Below, piece by piece: positions 52,615 through 59,072 of a stretch of 59,072 nucleotides of DNA. Source of the stretch: an uncultured Prevotellaceae bacterium (lineage in GTDB: Bacteria > Bacteroidota > Bacteroidia > Bacteroidales > Bacteroidaceae); the NCBI GenBank assembly GCA_902769705.1, contig CACXPX010000026.1:1-59072 (forward strand), in the 5' to 3' direction. The position numbers were made by a program, and so were the translations under genes. Within the stretch, counting starts at the first letter, position 1; every line of letters begins with the position of its first letter. Under the pieces are notes generated by a model. That model was not told where the DNA came from. It worked only from the letters and a program-made list of their open reading frames with translations, and did no database searches.

Positions 52615-55206
52615 TTATTTCAAAAGGAAGTTCAACACGCCTCTCATGATGCTCTCCTGCGTCTTGGTGCTTCTGATGCATTCAAACGGGAATCCCATCA
52701 CAAAGCACTTATAGTCTTGCCCGTTGTAGGCAATTCCCGCACTTGAGCCATTCGAGTATTGCATAGCACAATAGGCAGGAGCCACAGGGTGGATAACGTC
52801 TGTTGAAGGGGCTGAATAGTGCTTGTCGTTCAAGGCTCGATAGATGTCAAAGTTCATCCCCAATCCGTTGATGGGTGTTGAGGTATACTCCCTGACGATA
52901 CCACCAAAGTCCAGTTTGAGCAAATTGTTCAGGAAAGCCCTTTCACTCTGCATCTGCATGTCGGTTCCAATATAGGCGCCACTCACAAAGAGAGCCCCAT
53001 GGCGTTCAGCAACCTTCCTGAGCATGTTCTGCATCTTGGGCGTGAATGTCTTGTATTGCACAAGTCCGCCCTTGTCGTTCTTCTCCAATCCAAGCAGCAG
53101 GTCGATGCAGTCATATTTCTTCAGATGGATGTCTTCATCCTCGAAAGCCTCCCTTGAGCAGCTCACCACATTGTATTTTCGGGCACTGGCTATGGCTTCC
53201 ACATGGGTCTTCACATAGTCGAAAGTGTTGCCGGCAATGAAGCTTCCAGCCAACTCATTTCCGCTATATCCCAATCCGCCTGGTCCTTCAATACCCATTC
53301 TTCTCTTGTCGAAACATTGCTGAGTGCCATTCCAACCAGCCGTAAGTCCATAGGAGACACCAGGGTCGGAATAGAGGTCAACACCCTGCAGGGAGTCGTT
53401 GTCGATGAAAGCAGGGGCAGCCAGTCGCTGGAATCCATTCACCACAAGCACCGTATGAGTTGCTTCAGGCTGGCTCACAGCCGAGAGCACCTCTGTGGGA
53501 AAGCTCTCTCCACCATCGTTGGCAGCAGTCACCTTGAAGTGATAGAGCACACCCTCTTTCAATTCAAAGCTGACATTATCCGACTTCACATGACGGCCAT
53601 TGTCGAATCCTTTCTTTCCGGCTGCTGAATAGACAATATAGGATGAAGGCTTGGCAGAGGGCTCAAGAGGGTCATGGACTTCGTCCCAACTCAGTTTCAC
53701 CTTGTTTTTGCCAGTGAACTCAATGCGGAAATGATTGGGAGTCAGAGGCTGAACAACATAAGACTTCCCATGCTGGCGGGCCACATAGCGCAAGATGGTT
53801 TTATAGATGGAGCGAGCCAGAGTGAACTTGAAGTTGGGGTCATGTCCCAGCCGCATATCAGGGAAACTCTGATGGGAGAGGGTTTCGAAGATGGCAGATG
53901 GCACTTCAGGCACACGAGTCTCCGAGTAGTTGCGGTCATAGAGATGCCGGCGTTGCCAAGGGGTGTATTTATAGGTGATGTCTCGCTCAGCATTAGCCAA
54001 GAGCGACTCAGCAAAAGTCTTGGATGTCTGTCGGGAGATGCCTGCATTCAGCTTGCCTTCGTGGAAGTCAGTGGTGCAGATGGCCAACGGACCATATACA
54101 GACTTGCCGTCTTCATTGTATCCGGCATCGCTATGAATGGCCAGAGAGAGTTCTATGGGCACCCTTCTTCCCGAGAGTGTGGGCACATAGACTGAGCCAC
54201 CAGCCAGCCAGTTGGTCATCATGGAGCGCACATTGATGTCATCGTTATAGTCGTTGGCTCCTGCTTTGGAACTATAGACATCGTAGGGAGCACCAGCCCA
54301 TTGGGCATAATAGCGAGCCCCTTCAAGTGCACGGGGATAGTTTGAGGTTGTCCCACCACGCTGGATGTTTCCCATTCCACCACCAAACCTCACGGCATCA
54401 GTGGTCACATATCCATCCTGTTCACTCAGGTTGGAGACCACCACTCGGTTGTTCTTGTCGCAACCTTTGTCAAAGTCGAAAGTTCCCAGATAGACCCATG
54501 TTCCACCACCCATCTGCTGGTTCACGTGGAAGATGGTCTGGCGGCCTTGGTGAATCACAATATACTCAGCATCCGACACACTTCCCACCACCGACTGATA
54601 GCTCACATAGACAGCATATCGGCCAGCCTCGCTGAAGGTGGGCTGATAGAAAGCCAGACTGGTCTTCTTGCTCTTCTTGGTGGCTTTGGCAATTCTCACG
54701 GTTCCAGCCTCAAAGGGGTTCTCTCCATCATAGTAGTTTCCCCGATGCAGGGCAAAACCTTTCCCTTGGGAGGTCTCCCATCTGTGGGAGCCGTGGGTTT
54801 CGGCATAGCTGAAAGAAGTCTGGTTGTCGTTGTCCACAATGATTTCATTCTTCTGCCAGTCGCGCTCACGTGGAGTGAACACCACAGCCCCGGCATTCTC
54901 GAGCATGGGAATGAGGTAGGGGACAACTATGGTTTGTGTGAAAAGGTCTTCAGTGGTTCCAAAGAGGTAGGGGCGTTGCCATTGCCATGAGCCTTTTTTC
55001 TGGTCGTAATACCTTCCATGACTTGCCCAAAGAGAGATGTGCCGGTTCCAGAGACCATGCTTGATTTCATTGGGGCGCGACATCTTCCTCACCCAAGGGT
55101 CACCTTGGTATTCAATCTTCCCCCAAGTCTCCTGAGCCGACAGGTTGAGGCAACATCCCATCAGCAATCCTGTTAGTGTGAAAACAATCTTTCTCGTCAT
55201 AGTCAT
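52615..55206 (-). CDS. Secreted amidase-like protein with Fn3 region
   Basis: 863 residues with signal peptide MTMTRKIVFTLTGLLMGCCLNLSA. The N-terminal half looks like an elaborated N-acetylmuramoyl-L-alanine amidase 3 fold: ISLWASHGRYY, LAIHSDAGYN and SAIFETLSHQSFPDM supply His and Glu candidates; an inserted beta domain (about 165-285) resembles the golvesin-like module of proteins annotated as xanthan lyase. A fibronectin-III-like domain (about 500-600) and a C-terminal Rossmann-like region follow. Activity is not proven by sequence. Confidence 0.7.
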   Translation of the reverse strand: MTMTRKIVFTLTGLLMGCCLNLSAQETWGKIEYQGDPWVRKMSRPNEIKHGLWNRHISLWASHGRYYDQKKGSWQWQRPYLFGTTEDLFTQTIVVPYLIPMLENAGAVVFTPRERDWQKNEIIVDNDNQTSFSYAETHGSHRWETSQGKGFALHRGNYYDGENPFEAGTVRIAKATKKSKKTSLAFYQPTFSEAGRYAVYVSYQSVVGSVSDAEYIVIHQGRQTIFHVNQQMGGGTWVYLGTFDFDKGCDKNNRVVVSNLSEQDGYVTTDAVRFGGGMGNIQRGGTTSNYPRALEGARYYAQWAGAPYDVYSSKAGANDYNDDINVRSMMTNWLAGGSVYVPTLSGRRVPIELSLAIHSDAGYNEDGKSVYGPLAICTTDFHEGKLNAGISRQTSKTFAESLLANAERDITYKYTPWQRRHLYDRNYSETRVPEVPSAIFETLSHQSFPDMRLGHDPNFKFTLARSIYKTILRYVARQHGKSYVVQPLTPNHFRIEFTGKNKVKLSWDEVHDPLEPSAKPSSYIVYSAAGKKGFDNGRHVKSDNVSFELKEGVLYHFKVTAANDGGESFPTEVLSAVSQPEATHTVLVVNGFQRLAAPAFIDNDSLQGVDLYSDPGVSYGLTAGWNGTQQCFDKRRMGIEGPGGLGYSGNELAGSFIAGNTFDYVKTHVEAIASARKYNVVSCSREAFEDEDIHLKKYDCIDLLLGLEKNDKGGLVQYKTFTPKMQNMLRKVAERHGALFVSGAYIGTDMQMQSERAFLNNLLKLDFGGIVREYTSTPINGLGMNFDIYRALNDKHYSAPSTDVIHPVAPAYCAMQYSNGSSAGIAYNGQDYKCFVMGFPFECIRSTKTQESIMRGVLNFLLK

Positions 55207-55218
55207 TAGTCGTGTTTT

Positions 55219-55782
55219 TTATACTTCCCCGATGGTGAAGAGTTCTGGGCGTTTCCCCTTGAAGTCCTTGAAGTAGAGTTTTATTTCCCTCATCTCGTTG
55301 TCGATGTCTCCTGTGGGCAGGATGGTCTTGGTGCATTGGATGAGCCGTCTTTCATAGTCAAGTCCATAGAGCAGGATGGGGATTTGAGCCTTTGCGGCTA
55401 TGAAATAGAAACCCTTCTTCCATTCTGCATTCAGGGAGCGGGTGCCCTCGGGGGTGATGCACAGGTGGAAACGCTTGGCTTCTTTGGCTGTCTCTGCCAG
55501 GTTGTCGGTCATGCTGGTATGCTTGCTTCTCCACACAGGAATGCCGCCAATCGACCTGAACAGCGGTCCCAAAGGCCAAAAGAACCATTCCTTCTTCATC
55601 AGGAAGTTGCTCTTGATGCCTTCGGCACGAACATATAGCTGCCCGATGAGAAAGTCCCAGTTGCTGGTGTGAGGTGCCAGGCAGATGATGTATTTGTCGG
55701 GATGGGGTTCACTCACGTCCTTGGTCCATCCCATGCGTTTGTACAACATCCAGGCACAGATACGTCTGAACATCTTCATCAC
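55219..55782 (-). CDS. PlsC-like acyltransferase
   Basis: 187 residues. Acyltransferase motifs: APHTSNWDF (HX4D) near residue 37, GGIPVWRS, and TPEGTRS with KGFYFIAAKAQIPIL. A family that acylates glycerophosphates or related lipids at the inner membrane; this short version lacks obvious membrane segments. It overlaps the downstream end of the next upstream gene by 4 nt. Confidence 0.87.
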   Translation of the reverse strand: MMKMFRRICAWMLYKRMGWTKDVSEPHPDKYIICLAPHTSNWDFLIGQLYVRAEGIKSNFLMKKEWFFWPLGPLFRSIGGIPVWRSKHTSMTDNLAETAKEAKRFHLCITPEGTRSLNAEWKKGFYFIAAKAQIPILLYGLDYERRLIQCTKTILPTGDIDNEMREIKLYFKDFKGKRPELFTIGEV

Positions 55783-56051
55783 CCCACGTTGCTGATTTGG
55801 TCAATGATTTCGGAAACCTGCTCATTGAAGTCGTGTATGAGCACCTGGAAATACTTCTTCTTGGGCATTCCAGGCTCGGGGTGGGAGATGCGCTTCACAA
55901 AGTCGTTGTTGATGCGCAAGATGGATGTCAGCAGGGCTTCTGTGTTCTGCTTGTCTTGTTTTCCACCATAGAGTGATGCTGCGATGCACTCAGCGAAAAG
56001 TTCACTGCAAATGTAGTTGATGGTGCGTTTTAAATCTTTCCTGTTTGTCAT
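55779..56051 (-). CDS. Small helical hypothetical protein
   Basis: 90 residues from ATG 56051 (MTNRKDLKRTINYICSELFAECIAASLYGGKQDKQN), predicted as a helical bundle with no membrane segment. A longer frame to 56114 starts over the promoter (TAACTTTG on the minus strand, 56080-56073). Function not recognised. First gene of an operon with the PlsC-like and amidase-like genes. Confidence 0.75.
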   Translation of the reverse strand: MTNRKDLKRTINYICSELFAECIAASLYGGKQDKQNTEALLTSILRINNDFVKRISHPEPGMPKKKYFQVLIHDFNEQVSEIIDQISNVG

Positions 56052-56072
56052 AATAAATGCATTTTTACACCC

Positions 56073-56080
56073 CAAAGTTA
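56073..56080 (-). promoter_or_regulatory. Promoter -7 element for the helical gene
   Basis: TAACTTTG on the minus strand, 22 nt before the ATG. Confidence 0.55.
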
Positions 56081-56175
56081 AGAAAAGAATCTGGAAATGC
56101 AATCGATTTGGCAATAAAAAGTTTTAAAAAAGATAATTATTTCTGATTTCTTTCCATAATGTCGTGGAAATTGAG

Positions 56176-56183
56176 TATTTTTG
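56176..56183 (+). promoter_or_regulatory. pfp promoter -7 element
   Basis: TATTTTTG, giving a leader of about 65 nt that ends in the palindrome TTTACGTAAA just before the ATG. Confidence 0.6.
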
Positions 56184-56255
56184 CATCACTTTTAGCGTTT
56201 TTCGAAGAAAAATTGGATAATTGTTATACACTTTAAAATATTTAATTTACGTAAA

Positions 56256-57902
56256 ATGAAAAAAAGTCTTTTGCAGAAAGAGCGTTCTGCTTACCAGCCG
56301 AAGTTGCCGAAAGGCCTTCAGGGAGCAGTGAAAGTGAAAGAAGGAGAGCCAACACAAAGCGTGGGCAACCAAGAGGAAATCAAGAAACTCTTCCCCCACA
56401 CCTATGGAATGCCGCTGGTGGAGTTTGTCCCTGGTGAGTCTGAGAACAATGCCAAGATGAACGTGGGTGTCATCCTCAGTGGTGGACAGGCACCTGGCGG
56501 ACACAATGTCATTTGTGGTATCTTTGACGGCATCAAGCGCCTCAACCCCGAGAACCGCCTCTATGGCTTCATTCTGGGCCCTGGTGGACTGGTGGACCAC
56601 AACTACATGGAGCTCACCTCCGACATCATTGATGAGTATCGCAACACTGGTGGTTTCGACATGATTGGCTCTGGCCGCACAAAGCTGGAGAAGGAAGACC
56701 AGTTTGAGAAAGGTATTGAGATTCTTCGTGAGCTCGACATCAAGGCTCTGGTCATCATTGGTGGTGACGACTCCAACACCAACGCCTGTGTCCTGGCCGA
56801 GTATTATGCTGCCAAGAACTATGGTGTGCAGGTCATTGGCTGCCCCAAGACCATTGACGGAGACTTGAAGAACGACCAGATTGAGACCTCATTTGGTTTC
56901 GACACAGCCACAAAGGTATATGGTGAGCTGATTGGTAACATTGAACGCGACTGCAACTCTGCACGCAAATACTGGCACTTCATCAAGCTGATGGGTCGCT
57001 CTGCTTCCCACATCGCCCTGGAGTGTGCCCTCACTTGCCAGCCCAACATCTGCATCGTCAGTGAGGAAGTTGAGGCAAAAGACCAGACCTTGAACGACAT
57101 TGTTGAATACATTGCCAGTGTGGTGGCCAAGCGTGCTGAGGATGGCAACAACTTCGGTGTGGTGCTCATTCCTGAGGGACTCATCGAGTTTGTGCCTGCC
57201 ATTGGCCGTCTGATTGATGAGCTCAACGACCTGCTGGCTGCTCATGGCAACGAATACAAAGACCTTGACAAGAAGGCCCAGCGCGAGTATATCCTGGCAC
57301 ACCTGAGCAAGGAGAATGCCGATACATTTGCCACTCTGCCTGAGGGTGTTGCACGTCAGCTCTCACTCGACCGCGACCCACATGGAAATGTCCAGGTGAG
57401 CCTCATTGAGACCGAAAAACTGCTCTCTGAGATGGTGGAAGCCAAGCTGGCTGAATGGAAGAATGAGGGCAAGTATGTGGGCAAGTTCGCCACACAGCAC
57501 CACTTCTTTGGCTATGAAGGCCGCTGTGCAGCTCCCTCCAACTTCGATGCCGACTACTGCTATGCTCTGGGTGTGAGTGCATCCCAGCTCATTGCCAACG
57601 GCAAGACTGGCTACATGGCCATCGTGAAGCACACAACTGATGGCACCGACAACTGGGTGGCTGGTGGTGTGCCCATCACCATGATGATGAACATGGAGCG
57701 TCGTAATGGAGAGATGAAGCCTGTTATCCGCAAAGCCCTTGTAGAGCTCGATGGTGCACCCTTCAAGAAGTATGTGGAGCATCGTGATGAGTGGGCTCGT
57801 GAGACCTGCTTTGTCTATCCTGGCCCCATCCAGTATTGGGGACCTGCCTCTGTGGCTGACCGTGCCACACGCACCCTGATGCTCGAGCAGGGCAAGCAAT
57901 AA
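56256..57902 (+). CDS. pfp: PPi-dependent 6-phosphofructokinase
   Basis: Glycolytic fructose-6-phosphate phosphorylation using pyrophosphate, reversible. 548 residues, the long type also found in plants. Motifs: LSGGQAPGGHNVI, GGDD at 169-172 (aspartate in place of the ATP-enzyme glycine marks PPi use) and PKTIDGD (197-203), with FGFDTATKVY and MGRSASHIALECAL. Single-gene unit with its own promoter and a long-loop terminator. Confidence 0.95.
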   Translation: MKKSLLQKERSAYQPKLPKGLQGAVKVKEGEPTQSVGNQEEIKKLFPHTYGMPLVEFVPGESENNAKMNVGVILSGGQAPGGHNVICGIFDGIKRLNPENRLYGFILGPGGLVDHNYMELTSDIIDEYRNTGGFDMIGSGRTKLEKEDQFEKGIEILRELDIKALVIIGGDDSNTNACVLAEYYAAKNYGVQVIGCPKTIDGDLKNDQIETSFGFDTATKVYGELIGNIERDCNSARKYWHFIKLMGRSASHIALECALTCQPNICIVSEEVEAKDQTLNDIVEYIASVVAKRAEDGNNFGVVLIPEGLIEFVPAIGRLIDELNDLLAAHGNEYKDLDKKAQREYILAHLSKENADTFATLPEGVARQLSLDRDPHGNVQVSLIETEKLLSEMVEAKLAEWKNEGKYVGKFATQHHFFGYEGRCAAPSNFDADYCYALGVSASQLIANGKTGYMAIVKHTTDGTDNWVAGGVPITMMMNMERRNGEMKPVIRKALVELDGAPFKKYVEHRDEWARETCFVYPGPIQYWGPASVADRATRTLMLEQGKQ

Positions 57903-57917
57903 AGCCCCCTCCCTATG

Positions 57918-57988
57918 GCAATTTGCAATCTTCACGGCTCAAGACATCATCCTGAACCCTGTGATGGTTGCAGATTGCCTTTTCTTCT
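57918..57988 (+). terminator. Long-loop terminator after pfp
   Basis: GGCAATTTGCAA (57918-57929) pairs with TTGCAGATTGCC (57968-57979, one G-T pair) across a 38-nt loop, followed by TTTTCTTCTT. Confidence 0.6.
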
Positions 57989-58037
57989 TCAAAACCAAGC
58001 TAAACACTGACCTCGCAACCCCACACATCATCCCCTG

Positions 58038-58859
58038 ATGGCAAAAAAGAAATCATCATCCAAACGCCACTCCAAGTCAGCCTTGGGGCGATTCTTCCGT
58101 AGCCATCCACGCAGTGCATGGTGGATAGGTGGACTGCTCATTGCAGCCGTCTATGTGTGGTTGTTCTACTATTTCTTTGTCAGCCCCACAGGCTTCCGCT
58201 GGAGAGCCCTCTATGGCGATCCCAGCTATCCCAGCGGCTATGAAATCCATGGCATAGACATCTCCCACTATCAAGGCAAAATCGACTGGGAGAAGCTGCG
58301 CAATGGCATGATAGACGGGTGTCCTCTGCGCTTTGTTTTTGTCAAGTCTACAGAAGGCTCCACAACCCTCGACGAAAACTTTAAGGAAAACTTCCATCAG
58401 GCTCGTGAATACGGACTTGTGCGTGGTGCCTACCACTTCTGGAGCAACAAGTCTACAGCCCGTGAGCAAGCCTATTATTTCCTTCAGAAAGTGCGTCTTG
58501 AGCCTGGAGACCTTCCCCCAGTGCTCGATATCGAGCACAAGCCACAAGAGCGCTCTGTGGAAGACTTCCAGCGCGATGTCTTGACCTGGCTCCACATTGT
58601 TGAAGACCGCTACCATGTGAAGCCCATCCTTTACACCTATTACAAGTTCAAGGAGCAATACCTCTCAGCCCCTGTCTTCGACGACTATCCCTATTGGATT
58701 GCCCACTATTATGTCGACAGCCTTGCCTACAAGGGAGACTGGAAATTCTGGCAACACACCGATGCAGGCCGTCTGCCTGGCATCAAGGGCTATGTGGATT
58801 TCGACATCTACTCCGGCTCCTTCTATGACCTCAAGGCAATGACGATTAAGGAAGAGTAG
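58038..58859 (+). CDS. GH25-family lysozyme, membrane-anchored
   Basis: 273 residues. A basic start (MAKKKSSSKRHSK) and one membrane segment (WWIGGLLIAAVYVWLFYYFFV) precede the GH25 barrel: YEIHGIDISHYQGKIDWEKL, FVFVKSTEGST, RGAYHFW, LPPVLDIE, PILYTYYKF and YWIAHYYVD. The catalytic acid lies in DIE. It would cut peptidoglycan facing the periplasm. Confidence 0.92.
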   Translation: MAKKKSSSKRHSKSALGRFFRSHPRSAWWIGGLLIAAVYVWLFYYFFVSPTGFRWRALYGDPSYPSGYEIHGIDISHYQGKIDWEKLRNGMIDGCPLRFVFVKSTEGSTTLDENFKENFHQAREYGLVRGAYHFWSNKSTAREQAYYFLQKVRLEPGDLPPVLDIEHKPQERSVEDFQRDVLTWLHIVEDRYHVKPILYTYYKFKEQYLSAPVFDDYPYWIAHYYVDSLAYKGDWKFWQHTDAGRLPGIKGYVDFDIYSGSFYDLKAMTIKEE

Positions 58860-59072
58860 GTTTTTTATAAAAAAGTTCTGAGTTAGGAGTTAGGAGTTAG
58901 GAGTTATGAGTTTATAGTTCATAATTCATAGTTCATAATTCACTGAAGTTTCGCAAGCTCCACTTCAAGGGTATAAAGGGCTTAAAGTGGAGTGAAGGGG
59001 TATAAAAGGGACGTTTGCTTTACCTTAGCAGTAGGCTTCGAAAGGCAGGACTAATGTCCCTTTACGCCCTTT
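58860..59072. repeat. Repeat-rich end of window
   Basis: GAGTTAG units (58879-58906) run into AGTTCAT/AATTCAT units (58914-58942), the complement of the repeat at 861-928. Near the end, 59003-59017 and 59053-59069 carry related sequences in inverted form (AAAGGGAC and GTCCCTTT). No gene is seen. Confidence 0.7.

Overview
The window is chromosomal DNA of a Bacteroidota bacterium, most likely Prevotella or a close relative. The signs are promoters of the TTTG-N19/20-TAnnTTTG type, few Shine-Dalgarno sequences, a PPi-dependent phosphofructokinase, LytTR and hybrid-like sensor systems, and many short AT-rich intergenic repeats. I see no prophage, plasmid genes, insertion sequence or CRISPR array.

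Layout. 1-1270 is repeat-rich and non-coding. 1.3-3.8 kb holds engB and an ABC-F ATPase whose reading frame contains a palindromic repeat. 3.8-10.4 kb is one minus-strand operon: kdgK, a 45-codon DUF4177 gene, eda, a large sensor kinase, its response regulator and a membrane protein. It diverges from a LacI-type regulator, altronate dehydratase (uxaA) and an NhaC-type antiporter at 10.6-14.6 kb, so hexuronate breakdown to KDG, KDPG and pyruvate plus triose phosphate is the theme. 14.6-15.9 kb holds a nucleotidyltransferase-like relic and a tiny lipoprotein, then a 1.2 kb non-coding stretch. 17.1-23.6 kb holds a GHL10 hydrolase and a plus-strand run cstA, outer-membrane barrel, recR, membrane protein, GT2 and GNAT. 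23.7-27.1 kb holds tRNA-Asp, tRNA-Ser(CGA), a YigZ-family gene, a DUF1015 gene and a TerC-family gene. 27.2-31.8 kb is rpsF-rpsR-rplI followed by fabD, a GH13 enzyme and an AlaX-type editing domain. 32.0-36.1 kb holds a Rne/Rng ribonuclease, a 29-residue very basic gene, HU, mltG and gph. 36.1-40.4 kb holds a LytTR regulator, its kinase and a TolC-type protein, then riboflavin synthase with a structured RNA locus upstream. 40.4-46.98 kb holds a lipoprotein, a membrane protein, three tRNAs, glyA, a secreted esterase, Dabb, pyrI and pyrB. 47-59 kb holds a class A PBP, a PP2C-like phosphatase, a YgiQ-type radical SAM protein, an amidase-like secreted protein, a PlsC-like acyltransferase, the PPi-PFK and a GH25 lysozyme.

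The most unusual content is between genes. A 22-nt-period repeat family with a TGTGGC core occurs at five places (about 413, 16787, 25906, 31835 and 44362). At three of them it is accompanied, always in the same order and polarity, by an element made of two long complementary arms around an AT-rich centre (131-314, 16583-16771, 44760-44918). Arm sequence differs at every locus while complementarity and a short GRGAC-like repeat unit are kept. This looks like a composite, structurally conserved intergenic element. I do not know a described system that matches it.

Other points worth attention are a candidate 6S-like or leader RNA before ribE, two matching palindromes over the divergent kdgK/lacI promoters, two real small genes that are easily missed, and a clear drop in CpG from about 52.5 kb to 58.9 kb.
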